The notes beneath the pieces are model-generated. The model was not told the DNA's origin and searched no databases. It saw nothing but the letters and a program-made list of their open reading frames with translations. Source: an uncultured Christensenella sp. (GTDB lineage: Bacteria; Bacillota; Clostridia; Christensenellales; Borkfalkiaceae). Taken from it: a DNA stretch of 17,064 bases. Every line of letters starts with the position of its first letter. The first letter of the stretch is position 1. Where the stretch lies: assembly GCA_910586245.1 (NCBI GenBank), contig CAJUFY010000013.1, forward strand, positions 1 through 17,064. The letters are read 5' to 3'. The position numbers and the translations under genes are program-made. This document shows positions 6,876 through 14,735 of the stretch, one piece after another.

Positions 6876-8123
6876 TTACGCGCCCGCTGCCGCTTTTGCT
6901 TTTCTCTTTACGCGGGTAAAGCCGTTATATGCCACAACCGCCCCGCCGATAAAGATCGACGCGCGGTATGCGATCTGCCCCGACTTGAATTTGAAGTCTG
7001 TGCTTTTTTTGGTGTCGATGTCGGAAAAAATCGCAAGTTCGTAATTATCAAGTACGCCGTAAGCCATAGCGTAGGGCGCGTCTTCGGTTGCAGTCGCCGA
7101 TACTGCCGCGCAAGCCGAATTGATGATAAACGGAACGCCGTCGATCGTTCCCGTGTTTCCGTTGTTGACGATCGTGTAAACCTTGCGCCCCTGCTTATCC
7201 CGCAACTTCGCAAAAGCCTTTAAGTCCGCTTTATTGAGAATGAGCGTTGCGATTGCTTCCACATCTTCGTCGCCGCCGTATGAGTAAATGATCTCGTCAA
7301 GCGTTCCGTCGTCGATCTTATCCAACTCAATATCTTTATTGCGGTCAATCACGTCGTCCGCTGCTTTGGGCGGGTTGTAGAAAATTCCTTTGATCTTGTT
7401 TGTGCTGCCGTCCCCGATCAGAATTTGACGGGTAATATAGCTGCGCACCGCACGGGTAATACTTTCCTCTACCACGCCGTCATAATCTGCGGACGGCAAT
7501 TTAGCCATTTCTTCGGGTTCTTCCGTGTAAGCTGTGATTTTCTGCTTTTCGATCGTTACATAACCAAAAACGGGTTCGGTTGTGTTGTAGTCCGCGCCCT
7601 CTTTGGTCGTTCCTGCGCCTTCTCCGTAACCTTTCACGAATCCCCGTTCGTATGTCTCGCCGCCGTTTAAAGATACCGCTTTTACACGGTCAAGCAGCGA
7701 AGAAACATTGTTGAATGTGGGTTTCAAATCGTTTGCCGTGTGGGTAACGGGCGCGGTCTGCGATACGGAAAGAGTCGCTTTTAAACGGGTCGAAATTGCC
7801 CGCGCCGAAAACTTGACTTCTTTCCCTGCCTTGATTGCCTTTCCGCGTTCCTCAAACGCCTTGGCCTTGCTGTTTGCTTCTCCGCTCTCGCCCTGCTTCC
7901 CCTCGTCGCCGTCTCCCTCGTCGGGTTCTGCGACTGCTGCCATTCCTGCAATGCGGGCGCGTGTTTTCGCGTCCTCAATGATCGCCCTTGCGTCCTCAAC
8001 TTCCGCGACGATCTCCGCAAGTGCGTTACCCTCTGCGGTCTTGCTCTCGTCTACAAGTTTTGCGACGTGCTTTTCGAGTTCTTTTACGCTCATTTTGACT
8101 AAGTCTTCGTGTTTCAATCTCAT
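6876..8123 (-). CDS. major capsid protein, HK97 fold
   Basis: A 415-residue protein immediately downstream of the prohead protease. Residues 1-60 are a charged helical delta (scaffold) domain (MSVKELEKHVAKLVDES). Residues 62-100 are a low-complexity acidic/Gly linker, and the mature HK97-fold shell probably starts around residues 105-115. The fold region has the usual elements: SSLLDRVKAVSLNGGETYE (E-loop region), a spine helix (ADYDGVVEESITRAVRSYITRQILIGDG), LILNKADLKAFAKLRDKQGR, GTIDGVPFIINS and YAMAYGVLDNYELAIF. The delta domain would be removed by the adjacent protease. ATG follows AAAGGGGCAAAAAA. Confidence 0.94.
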   Translation of the reverse strand: MRLKHEDLVKMSVKELEKHVAKLVDESKTAEGNALAEIVAEVEDARAIIEDAKTRARIAGMAAVAEPDEGDGDEGKQGESGEANSKAKAFEERGKAIKAGKEVKFSARAISTRLKATLSVSQTAPVTHTANDLKPTFNNVSSLLDRVKAVSLNGGETYERGFVKGYGEGAGTTKEGADYNTTEPVFGYVTIEKQKITAYTEEPEEMAKLPSADYDGVVEESITRAVRSYITRQILIGDGSTNKIKGIFYNPPKAADDVIDRNKDIELDKIDDGTLDEIIYSYGGDEDVEAIATLILNKADLKAFAKLRDKQGRKVYTIVNNGNTGTIDGVPFIINSACAAVSATATEDAPYAMAYGVLDNYELAIFSDIDTKKSTDFKFKSGQIAYRASIFIGGAVVAYNGFTRVKRKAKAAAGA

Positions 8124-8138
8124 TTTTTTGCCCCTTTC

Positions 8139-8903
8139 TTATGGTTTAAGCATTGATAAGTAATTGCGCATAACCGCGTCGCGGGCTTTTGCCGTTTCGC
8201 GTTTTGCTTTTTCCACGCCCGCGTCCGGCTTTCCTGCCCCCTGCGGCTGTTTCTTCTCAAAAAGCCCTTTCGGTACTTTTGATTTATCCGCGCGATTTAA
8301 TATATAGTCGCTGCAGGCGGCGGCAATCTCTACCGCGTCCGTTACTTCGATGTCGAAATACTCCGCTGCCTTTTCGCCGTTTAGCCAACTTTCCGCGTCC
8401 ATGAGTTTTTTCACATCTTCGGCTGTTACTCCCTCGCGCAAATGCTTGTCGTATATGTTCAGCATTCCGACCGCTACTTCGTCCAATGCGTCCGCCATTT
8501 TGCGAAGTTCTGCGGCGTTGCCCTCGCTGCTCGTCCACGGGTTATGGATCATCAAAAAGGCGTTGGACGGTATTTTGGGCGGTTCGCTTCCTGCAAACGC
8601 TATTACTGACGCAATAGACCCCGCTAAACCGTCTACTATCACCTGCACTTTGTTCTTTGCCGCGTGGCGTTTAATCATGTTGTATATTGCGATGCCCGCG
8701 AAAACCGAACCGCCGCCGCTGTTGATGTAGACCGTTAAGTCTTTGCCGTCCTGCGCTGCCAAAAAATTTTTGACCGCGTCGGGGTACTGATCCGCTTCGT
8801 CCCACGCTCCCCACCAGTCCGAAACAATGTCGCCGTAAAAATACAAGTCCGCGCTCTGTTCGGTTTCGTTTTTGACCTCGAAACAATTTAATATTTTAGG
8901 CAC
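8139..8903 (-). CDS. ClpP-like prohead maturation protease (S14)
   Basis: A protein of 254 residues if started at the GTG at 8903, which follows AAAGGGGG by seven bases. The same AAAGGGGG-plus-seven arrangement is used by the VRR-NUC gene here. An ATG further upstream at 8945 would run 40 bases into the portal gene and swallow the ribosome binding site. The ClpP fold shows INSGGGSVFAGIAIYNMI (oxyanion strand), DGLAGSIASVIAFAGS with the catalytic Ser at about 96, and FLMIHNPW with the His at about 120. WLNGEKAAEYFDI follows. The C-terminus is Lys-rich. It would cleave the delta domain of the capsid protein during head maturation. Confidence 0.92.
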   Translation of the reverse strand: MPKILNCFEVKNETEQSADLYFYGDIVSDWWGAWDEADQYPDAVKNFLAAQDGKDLTVYINSGGGSVFAGIAIYNMIKRHAAKNKVQVIVDGLAGSIASVIAFAGSEPPKIPSNAFLMIHNPWTSSEGNAAELRKMADALDEVAVGMLNIYDKHLREGVTAEDVKKLMDAESWLNGEKAAEYFDIEVTDAVEIAAACSDYILNRADKSKVPKGLFEKKQPQGAGKPDAGVEKAKRETAKARDAVMRNYLSMLKP

Positions 8904-8905
8904 AT

Positions 8906-10207
8906 TCACACCCCCTTTGCTTTCGCCTTTGTCGCCGGAATACATAAGGCAATTATTTTTTGCCTGTTCTGCGCCCCTGCTGCCGCGTCTGCGTTTCCGT
9001 CTCCCGCATCCGTGCCGTCCTGCTGCCCGCTTCCGTTATCTTCCCCGATCTGGTATATGCTTTGGTCGTCTACCTTGACGTAATTCAGCGATACCATGCG
9101 CACGTCGCCGTCCTCGATCGGTTCAAAATACATCATTTCACGGTATTCGTTGATCGTGATAATGCCACGGTCGAATAATTGCGCCCCCAACGCGACGCGG
9201 GTCTGTAATGTGGCATACTGTAAGCGGTTAGCGGTAAATATGATCTTGTTGCCGAAACCGCGTTCGCGCTCCGACAATAATTTGAATGTAAATTCAAGTG
9301 AAAGCTGAATTGCGATCGGTTCAATGACCGCTTCATAAAATGCGTTCCATTCACTTTCCGTATACGACCCGTTTAGTATCTTCTCGTTGAGATTGTAATA
9401 GCGGTATATGTTTTCGCGTAAAAACTGCGATTGTGCGACGGGAATTATCGGCGTTTTCTGCGTTACTTCGTGAAATTCTATAGTTGAGTCAAGCCCCGCG
9501 ATGCCGCCGTCGTTTTCCGCTGTCATATATGCGTCTTGAAACTCCCGCACTTTCTTTTTCAAATCTTCTTCGTTGGAAAGGTTTTTATATTGCAAATACC
9601 CTTTCAAATTCGCGCTATTTCTTACGGTATTGCGCAAGTTTTCGCCCGTGGTGTCTAACAGTTCAAGCGTTGTCTTTAACTGCGCGTCGGGCGGCGTTCC
9701 CAAAAATCGCTTTTTGTTGTAGCGGCTTTTGATGTGGATAACTGATTGATAGGGTAATGTGTATTCTTTGCCGTCATAATCCCATATAAAGCGAAAAAAT
9801 ATATTGCCCGTTTCGTCGTCTTCCCAAATACGGAAAGACCGCGCCGTTACGGGGACGATCGACTGCACTTTAGAAAAGTCGGGTGTGTAGAATATAACCG
9901 CAAAGGCGTTTGATTTATAAACCAAATCAGACGCCATTTTGTAAAGCCCGTCAAAGGGCGTTATTTCTGCCGACCAACGAAGCGACAAAAGCCGCGAAAG
10001 GTAATCGTCTTTCACGGTCAGCCCGCCACCGTCTTTCCTCACGACCTGCGGCGTCAGTTTCCCCAGATTCGACCCGATCGCGTGCGCGATACTTCCCACC
10101 ACATCGGACGAATAAAGGTCGCTTGACCCTTGATACTCCCCGCGAAATGCGAAGACGGGCGCGAATTTATAACGCCTTAAACTCAATAAATCTTTTATGA
10201 TTCCCAA
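8906..10207 (-). CDS. portal protein, HK97 family
   Basis: A 433-residue portal, the dodecameric ring at the head vertex through which DNA is packaged and ejected. Family landmarks: SSDVVGSIAHAIGSNLGKLTPQVV near the N-terminus, FDGLYKMASDLVYKSNAFAVIFY, QSVIHIKSRYNKKRFLGTPPDAQL in the middle, and the stem/crown region EKILNGSYTESEWNAFYEAVIEPIAIQLSLEFTFKLLSERERGFGNKIIF followed by MYFEPIEDGDVRMVSLNYV. The start is a TTG after AAAGGGGCGCGGGCG, with no nearby ATG in frame. The C-terminus is Gly/Asp/Gln-rich. It follows a terminator, so its expression may be set separately from the terminase genes. Confidence 0.95.
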   Translation of the reverse strand: MGIIKDLLSLRRYKFAPVFAFRGEYQGSSDLYSSDVVGSIAHAIGSNLGKLTPQVVRKDGGGLTVKDDYLSRLLSLRWSAEITPFDGLYKMASDLVYKSNAFAVIFYTPDFSKVQSIVPVTARSFRIWEDDETGNIFFRFIWDYDGKEYTLPYQSVIHIKSRYNKKRFLGTPPDAQLKTTLELLDTTGENLRNTVRNSANLKGYLQYKNLSNEEDLKKKVREFQDAYMTAENDGGIAGLDSTIEFHEVTQKTPIIPVAQSQFLRENIYRYYNLNEKILNGSYTESEWNAFYEAVIEPIAIQLSLEFTFKLLSERERGFGNKIIFTANRLQYATLQTRVALGAQLFDRGIITINEYREMMYFEPIEDGDVRMVSLNYVKVDDQSIYQIGEDNGSGQQDGTDAGDGNADAAAGAQNRQKIIALCIPATKAKAKGV

Positions 10208-10240
10208 CGCCCGCGCCCCTTTCCTTGCTCAGTCTAAGCA

Positions 10241-10254
10241 CATATTACACATAA
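10241..10254 (+). promoter_or_regulatory. copy of the AT-rich motif upstream of portal
   Basis: ACATATTACACATA shares its first 12 bases (ACATATTACACA) with the rep-proximal repeat at 15622-15633, in the same orientation. It lies in the 104-base gap between terL and portal, just after the terminator hairpin. A protein-binding or promoter role is only a suggestion. Confidence 0.4.
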
Positions 10255-10289
10255 AAAACGTCCGATTGTGCCAAACTTTCGGACGTTTC
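10254..10289 (-). terminator. intrinsic terminator between terL and portal
   Basis: A perfect 10-bp stem: AAACGTCCGA at 10257-10266 pairs with TCGGACGTTT at 10280-10289 across a 13-base loop. On the minus strand the stem is followed by TTTTTT then ATG, so termination acts on leftward transcripts coming from terL. On the plus strand the T tract is short and interrupted, so it looks one-directional. It interrupts the morphogenesis operon. Confidence 0.82.
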
Positions 10290-10311
10290 TAAACCTTGCC
10301 AAAGCCGCTGT

Positions 10312-12039
10312 TTATGCGGGTTTATGCTCATTTTTTAATTGTCTGCCGACTTCGTCGTGATATTTCATTTTTACCGCCAACGCGTCGAAGATTGCCGCCG
10401 CGCCGTCTATGTGTTCCCGCTTCTCAATTTTTACGGGTTTCATGCGGCTATCTTTCAAGTTTATATCTATTGCCACATTCAGCAAATGCGACTGTAAAAG
10501 GGCGTTGTCGCCGATATTGTACCGCCCGTCTTTTAGATCGCCCTCGAAATTGTGAAGCACGGGCGTTAAGTTTGTGCCTTGATATACGTCGTCCATGTGA
10601 AAGCCGTCTTCCCGCATTTCTTGTATCAAGTAATCTGCCATATATCGGTCATAGCCCACTTTTAGCGGCAATATTTTGTATACTTTCACTAAATCCAAAA
10701 ACCATTTATGCACGTCTTTATAATCGACGACGTGATCGCCCGATAACTGCAAAAACCCTTTTTCGACGAAAATATTATAGGGTCTGTTTTCCTCGTTTAT
10801 TGCGGTCTTGTACCTTTCGGCGGGCATATAAAAATTACAAAAAACGTAGTTTATCCCGTCGCGCTCTATGATGATACAAGCCGCCGTTAAGTCTGTCGTG
10901 CGCGATAGGTCGATACCGCCAACGCAATAGCAGCCGCGAAAATCTTCAAGGGATAGCCGCACAGGTTCGCCGTGTTCATCTTTCCCGACCGCCTTTTCCA
11001 CGTCGGCAAATTCAAGCCACGCAACCGCCGAATTTTGCTTTATGTTGCAGTATTTCGTTAAAAATTCCGCTTTTTTCGGTAAGGAAGCGCGTGCAATCGC
11101 TATCTGCTCTTTGTAAAATTCCCATGATACGGATATGTCTAAATTCGGGTTTGACTTCTCCAGTTCCTCGCGGGTGTCCCACAATTCTGGATCGTCCACG
11201 GTGTAGAGGAACGGCAAAAGCCTTTTTTCTTCGCTGCGCCCTTTCAAAAACGCCGATGATCTGCGCGTAAGTTCATCAAAGACCCCGTCGTTGATATATC
11301 CCGCTGTTGATGTTGATAATATTACGGGCTGTCTCCTGCTGCCGATTGCGGACGTCATAACTTCGTACTGCTTCAACCCTTGGTCTCCGTTCCATGCTTC
11401 CATCTCGTCATTTAACACGAAATGCGGGTTGAATCCGTCCGATTTTTTTGAGTTAAAGGCGATCTTCTTTATCGTGGTGTTAAATTCTTTGATATAAATA
11501 TCTGCCCGCCGCTTTTTTGTAATACGGTCAAGTTCTTCTTCCGACTGCACGATCTGGTAAAACGCGTCATAACATAGGTCGGCTTGATCTAATTTCGGCG
11601 CAAGGCAATACAGTTTCGCGCCGTACTCCCCGTCGATATATGCCATGTATGCCATGATCGCGGCGGCGAAAAGAGTCTTCCCGTTCTTTCTTGCGACCAG
11701 AAGGAAAACTTCCCGAAACTGTCGGTATCCTGTCTCTGGGTCTATGATCCCGAATATTGCCGAAACAATAGCTTTCTGCCATAACTCCAACTTTAACAGA
11801 TCAGACCGCCCCTCGGAATGGTGGCAAAAGTTTTCGATAAAGCAGATTGCCTTTTTGGCTTTTTTGTCTTTGTAAATGTACTCCCCGCTTTTGATGCCGT
11901 CCGTTAGGATTTTATATATTTTCTTTATGTTCTTTCCGGCGCACACCTTGCCCGTTTGTATCGCGTTGTAATACTCAAAAATATAATTTCCTGCGATGCT
12001 GCCGCTGTTTGTCTTTCCCCTCAATTTCTCTATTTTCAT
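10312..12039 (-). CDS. terL: terminase large subunit (TerL)
   Basis: A 575-residue packaging motor of the HK97/Terminase_1 type. The ATPase domain shows VARKNGKTLFAA (Walker A-like, Lys121 region), HFVLNDEMEAW (Walker B Asp211 with catalytic Glu212) and the coupling motif STSTAGY at 242-248. The nuclease domain shows GGIDLSRTTDLTA with Asp377, KVGYDRYMADYLI with Asp464, and REHIDGAAAIFDALAV with Asp545/Asp552 near the end. These fit the RNase H-like metal triad. ATG follows AAAAGGAGTAGAAGAAC, 6 bases after the small subunit stop. Length is typical. Confidence 0.96.
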   Translation of the reverse strand: MKIEKLRGKTNSGSIAGNYIFEYYNAIQTGKVCAGKNIKKIYKILTDGIKSGEYIYKDKKAKKAICFIENFCHHSEGRSDLLKLELWQKAIVSAIFGIIDPETGYRQFREVFLLVARKNGKTLFAAAIMAYMAYIDGEYGAKLYCLAPKLDQADLCYDAFYQIVQSEEELDRITKKRRADIYIKEFNTTIKKIAFNSKKSDGFNPHFVLNDEMEAWNGDQGLKQYEVMTSAIGSRRQPVILSTSTAGYINDGVFDELTRRSSAFLKGRSEEKRLLPFLYTVDDPELWDTREELEKSNPNLDISVSWEFYKEQIAIARASLPKKAEFLTKYCNIKQNSAVAWLEFADVEKAVGKDEHGEPVRLSLEDFRGCYCVGGIDLSRTTDLTAACIIIERDGINYVFCNFYMPAERYKTAINEENRPYNIFVEKGFLQLSGDHVVDYKDVHKWFLDLVKVYKILPLKVGYDRYMADYLIQEMREDGFHMDDVYQGTNLTPVLHNFEGDLKDGRYNIGDNALLQSHLLNVAIDINLKDSRMKPVKIEKREHIDGAAAIFDALAVKMKYHDEVGRQLKNEHKPA

Positions 12040-12045
12040 GTTCTT

Positions 12046-12546
12046 CTACTCCTTTTCTATCTCGTCACGCATGGACGCCAACGCCGACTTTGCTTTTACT
12101 TCTTTCGGCGGTAAAAGTTCGATCAGCTTATCAATGTTTGACTGGTACGCCCGGCAATACTTGTCATAGATTGCGACAGCGGGGTTTTCTTTCGGGTATC
12201 TCTGTTTTCCGTTCACAACCTCGGCTTGCAATCCATCTACGATAAGGCTTCTTTTTGCCTGTCGTATCGTGACCGCTTGAAATGCGACCTCGTTTACCTT
12301 CCGTGCGATCATCTTCTTTTTTCTGTTGTCCTTTACCCCCGAAAAGAATCGCATGATCGCTTTTCTTTCCTCTTCGATTTTTTCGTCTGTCAATATATCG
12401 CCCGCCGCTTCCCGTTTTGCCGCCTCAAGCAGAGCCGCCCGTCTTTCTTTCTGGATATTCTCATAAATTGCTAAAAGTTCGCGCAGCTCTTTCAATGTCT
12501 CGCCATTCCTTCCCATGTCCGCGCTATGATCTTCTTTTTTTGCCAT
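12046..12546 (-). CDS. terS: terminase small subunit
   Basis: A 166-residue, highly charged helical protein immediately upstream of terL, the position of the DNA-recognising small subunit. The C-terminal stretch NPAVAIYDKYCRAYQSNIDKLIELL resembles the conserved end of P27-like small terminases (a 'NPa' motif followed by two helices). The N-terminal part (ETLKELRELLAIYENIQKERRAALLEAAKREA) looks like long helices; a DNA-binding HTH is not obvious to me. ATG is preceded by AAAGGGGGTTATAGGAA. The non-coding stretch just upstream is a candidate cos site it could recognise. Confidence 0.78.
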   Translation of the reverse strand: MAKKEDHSADMGRNGETLKELRELLAIYENIQKERRAALLEAAKREAAGDILTDEKIEEERKAIMRFFSGVKDNRKKKMIARKVNEVAFQAVTIRQAKRSLIVDGLQAEVVNGKQRYPKENPAVAIYDKYCRAYQSNIDKLIELLPPKEVKAKSALASMRDEIEKE

Positions 12547-12704
12547 TTCCTATAACCCCCTTTACGCGCGCGCGCGCGTAGCGTTTTTTTTATGGGGCTC
12601 CCTCGGTTCTTTGTCGGCGTTCATTTTTGCCGACCGTGGGGGGTATTCCCCGCCATTTATGCGCAATATGTAAATATTTTTCGTTTCAAAATCATTTTTT
12701 CTCG
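12547..12704 (-). other. non-coding HNH-terS gap with dense dyad symmetry; candidate cos site
   Basis: This 158-base gap holds an 18-base perfect palindrome, TACGCGCGCGCGCGCGTA, at 12563-12580. It also holds an inverted repeat GTCGGC/GCCGAC at 12613-12618 and 12629-12634, a GGGGTATTCCCC hairpin at 12640-12651, and an 11-base match (GCAATATGTAA, 12663-12673) to the rep-proximal repeats in the opposite orientation. In HK97-like cos phages the cohesive end site commonly lies beside terS, and HNH nucleases next to terminase take part in cos cleavage. Position and symmetry suggest cos; the cut positions cannot be read from sequence alone. Confidence 0.45.
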
Positions 12705-13025
12705 TTATGCTCTGATAACGCGCCCTTTGCTGTCAAATCTATATCTTTTTGCTTTGCTTTTATGCTCTTTGTTGTGATGTTCTTCGCAAAGCAACTCCAA
12801 ATTGTCGAAGCATAAAGCGACCGCGTTATCGTGAAGATTGTCGGGCGTGATATATTCTTTGTGGTGTACGACCGCGCCCGCGTTTATATCTTCAAGCCGC
12901 CGCGTTCCCGCTTCAAACTCACGGGCGCAACGCTCACACTGTCCGCGCCTATAAAGATAATAGGTATTGCGTGTCTTCTTCCATGCCGAAGAATTATAAA
13001 AGTCTTTTGCATATTCTTTCGCCAT
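12705..13025 (-). CDS. HNH endonuclease (terminase-associated)
   Basis: A 106-residue HNH protein. Zinc ligands are Cys30-x2-Cys33 and Cys80-x2-His83. The beta-beta-alpha metal core shows AVVHHKEYITPDNLHDNAVALCFDNLELLCEEHHNKEH, with His54/His55, Asn75 and the terminal His residues. It is the small stand-alone type found next to terminase in HK97-like phages, where it is needed with TerL for specific cos cleavage. ATG follows GAAAGGGGAAATTTAAGC, 2 bases after the preceding stop. Confidence 0.92.
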   Translation of the reverse strand: MAKEYAKDFYNSSAWKKTRNTYYLYRRGQCERCAREFEAGTRRLEDINAGAVVHHKEYITPDNLHDNAVALCFDNLELLCEEHHNKEHKSKAKRYRFDSKGRVIRA

Positions 13026-13027
13026 GC

Positions 13028-13384
13028 TTAAATTTCCCCTTTCCTGCTTCCGTCCTCAATCAATCCGACATACTGCGCCACAAGAAGCATATAGCGGCGG
13101 GCGTATGTGTAGAATGTGCCGCGCCCGCAATATGTGTCGCCGATACGTTCCCACGGTGTATTAGTGATTATGTGTTGTTGTATCTTCGCCAATATTTCGT
13201 CGTGCGCCGCTTCTTTCGCCCCGCCTAAATCCACTTCACGCCCTGCCCGTTCTATCGCCGCCCCGACCCTGCGGTCATAAGCCGTCGCCCGTCGCTTTAA
13301 CTTCCCGCGCTTGCGCTTATCGTCAAGGCGTATCAGTGACCGCACTATTCTTTTTTCATCTGCGTCCAAATAATAACGCCCCAA
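13028..13384 (-). CDS. RinA/ArpU-like late transcription activator
   Basis: A 118-residue basic protein. The C-terminal third (residues 77-109, PWERIGDTYCGRGTFYTYARRYMLLVAQYVGLI) fits the C-terminal signature of phage RinA/ArpU-type late activators, in which an HTH is followed by 'R.TfY.yrr.f...la...Gli'. The N-terminus is strongly basic (DDKRKRGKLKRRATAYDRR). These proteins sit just before the packaging genes and turn on the structural operon, which matches this location. The only available start is TTG with GGGGGC upstream. An HTH of another small phage regulator family is the alternative. Confidence 0.65.
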   Translation of the reverse strand: MGRYYLDADEKRIVRSLIRLDDKRKRGKLKRRATAYDRRVGAAIERAGREVDLGGAKEAAHDEILAKIQQHIITNTPWERIGDTYCGRGTFYTYARRYMLLVAQYVGLIEDGSRKGEI

Positions 13385-13399
13385 CGCTGCGCGCCCCCG

Positions 13400-14212
13400 T
13401 CAAAATGTTTCTTCATTGCTGTCTCTGTATGATGTTTTAATGCGTATCATACCGTCGCCGTCCACGTCGATTTTATGCGTATGCTTGCCGATCTTGATAG
13501 TGGCATAATCTACGCTGCCCGCGAACGTGGCGCGGATAGCGCATAATACAAGCTGCAACTGCCCGTCGTTCTGTGAAAAGATATTCTTCGCCCATTGCCC
13601 CGCCGCTTCCATTTTCGCCCGCCTTGCGCGTTCGTTTGACGCTTCGGTACAATTACACTCCTGCGTCGCTAATTCGTTGTAGTCTTCGGGCGATAAGTTG
13701 TCGGGTGCTTCAAACATGTGCGCCTGATTGCAGAAACGGCAAAAGCCCGTATGTGTTGAGACTGTACGCAATGCGGGCGCGTTCGGCATACCGCCGCCGA
13801 CTGCTGCCGCTTCTTCTTCCTGCCCTGCTGCCGCTTCTCCGTCCACGATTTCGCCGTCGACTTTCTGTATTGCTGTCCCGATTGTTTCAAGCCCCGTCGC
13901 TTCCAGTATTTCGACGACCGTCAAAATAAAGGTTTCTGCCGCGTCGGGATTGATACGCCCGATCTTGAACGTTGCCATAATGCGAACCGTAGCCGCGCCG
14001 CCCGCCGTGAAACGCACTTCGCGCCTTGCGTCGGTCGTTCCTTTCCTGTCTTTGCGTAAATTGTTAATGATCTCGCGGCGTTCTGTGTCCGAAAAACCTA
14101 AAAGGTTAAGTATGCGCTTTTCCCAAAAGTCGGAAAGCGGCAAGGGCTTTTCTCTGATCGTTCCCGCTACGATTCCCGCTATTTCGTCTTTGTTCGTTGT
14201 GATTGTCAACAT
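13400..14212 (-). CDS. hypothetical protein with Cys4 cluster
   Basis: A 270-residue protein from the ATG at 14212, which follows GAAAGGAG by 10 bases; an upstream ATG at 14257 would put that site inside the gene. It overlaps the VRR-NUC stop by 7 bases. Residues 1-100 look like a helical start (IAGIVAGTIREKPLPLSDFWEKRILNLLGF) then beta strands (ARREVRFTAGGAATVRIMATFKI). An acidic/Ala/Gly linker (residues about 120-142) separates a C-terminal part with Cys158-x2-Cys161 and Cys186-x-Cys188, probably a zinc site, ending in beta strands (ATIKIGKHTHKIDVDGDGMIRIKTSY). I do not recognise the family. Its place between nuclease and activator suggests a DNA-related role, unproven. Confidence 0.7.
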   Translation of the reverse strand: MLTITTNKDEIAGIVAGTIREKPLPLSDFWEKRILNLLGFSDTERREIINNLRKDRKGTTDARREVRFTAGGAATVRIMATFKIGRINPDAAETFILTVVEILEATGLETIGTAIQKVDGEIVDGEAAAGQEEEAAAVGGGMPNAPALRTVSTHTGFCRFCNQAHMFEAPDNLSPEDYNELATQECNCTEASNERARRAKMEAAGQWAKNIFSQNDGQLQLVLCAIRATFAGSVDYATIKIGKHTHKIDVDGDGMIRIKTSYRDSNEETF

Positions 14213-14718
14213 TTTCTTGTTTCTCCTTTCGGTGTGTGGTTTATGTGCTTTTTGCATTTATCGCAAGGCGCGAAAGGCAGATCGTAACCCTCGCACCCGT
14301 TGACCGTTTTAACCGCTTCTTCGCAATTCACAAGATTAAAACCCTCGGCGGGCGATAAATAATGCCGTATTACTTCGCGTGCGGTTTCTGCCGAATAACA
14401 GACGGTCACTTTTGCGCCCGCTGCTTCCAACGCTGCCATATATTCGCGCTGCGCTTTTGTCGGCTTGTTATCCCCGAATTTCATTTCGATGTATAACGCG
14501 TTATACCCCATTCGTGCCACGGGTAAACATATATCGGGAACGCCCGCCCGCAATCCTGCCGCTTTTAATATCTCCCCGCCGCTCTTTGATCTCTTCCCCT
14601 CGTTTGGGATGTGATACATCAAGCGTAATTCGGGAACTATGTTTTCCCGTGACTTCGCCCAATTAAATAACTTGATTTGTTCCGTCGTTTCCGCTGCTTT
14701 CATGTTTTGCAATCTCAT
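14206..14718 (-). CDS. VRR-NUC domain nuclease
   Basis: A 170-residue protein from the ATG at 14718, seven bases after AAAGGGGG; the longer TTG-started reading would include that site. The VRR-NUC (PD-(D/E)XK superfamily) core is clear: Glu13 in TTEQIKLFNWAKS, then LMYHIPNEGKRSKSGGEILKAAGLRAGVPDICLPVA with Asp62 in the GVPD motif, ALYIEMKFGDNKPTKAQREYM with Glu78-x-Lys80 and Gln90. Such stand-alone phage nucleases act on branched DNA or flaps during replication or recombination. Unusually, residues 132-158 add Cys132, Cys142, Cys152-x2-Cys155 and His158, a possible zinc site. It starts 18 bases after the Rep-like stop. Confidence 0.92.
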   Translation of the reverse strand: MRLQNMKAAETTEQIKLFNWAKSRENIVPELRLMYHIPNEGKRSKSGGEILKAAGLRAGVPDICLPVARMGYNALYIEMKFGDNKPTKAQREYMAALEAAGAKVTVCYSAETAREVIRHYLSPAEGFNLVNCEEAVKTVNGCEGYDLPFAPCDKCKKHINHTPKGETRKC

Positions 14719-14735
14719 TTTGCAACCCCCTTTCT

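Noticed and set aside
10296..10871. Plus-strand 191-codon frame over the terL 3' end
   Set aside because: It is antisense to the nuclease domain of TerL, whose conserved residues are intact, and the translation is Arg/Leu/Pro-rich with no recognisable pattern.
12563..12595. Plus-strand intrinsic terminator made by the (CG)7 palindrome followed by a T tract
   Set aside because: A hairpin plus GCGTTTTTTTT could terminate rightward transcripts, but no rightward gene exists to its left. A packaging or structural role fits better, though terminator action is not excluded.
13728..14303. Plus-strand 191-codon frame opposite the Cys4 protein
   Set aside because: Ser/Ala/Pro-rich shadow of the opposite strand, with no start signal, while the minus-strand gene has a strong ribosome binding site and coupled overlap.
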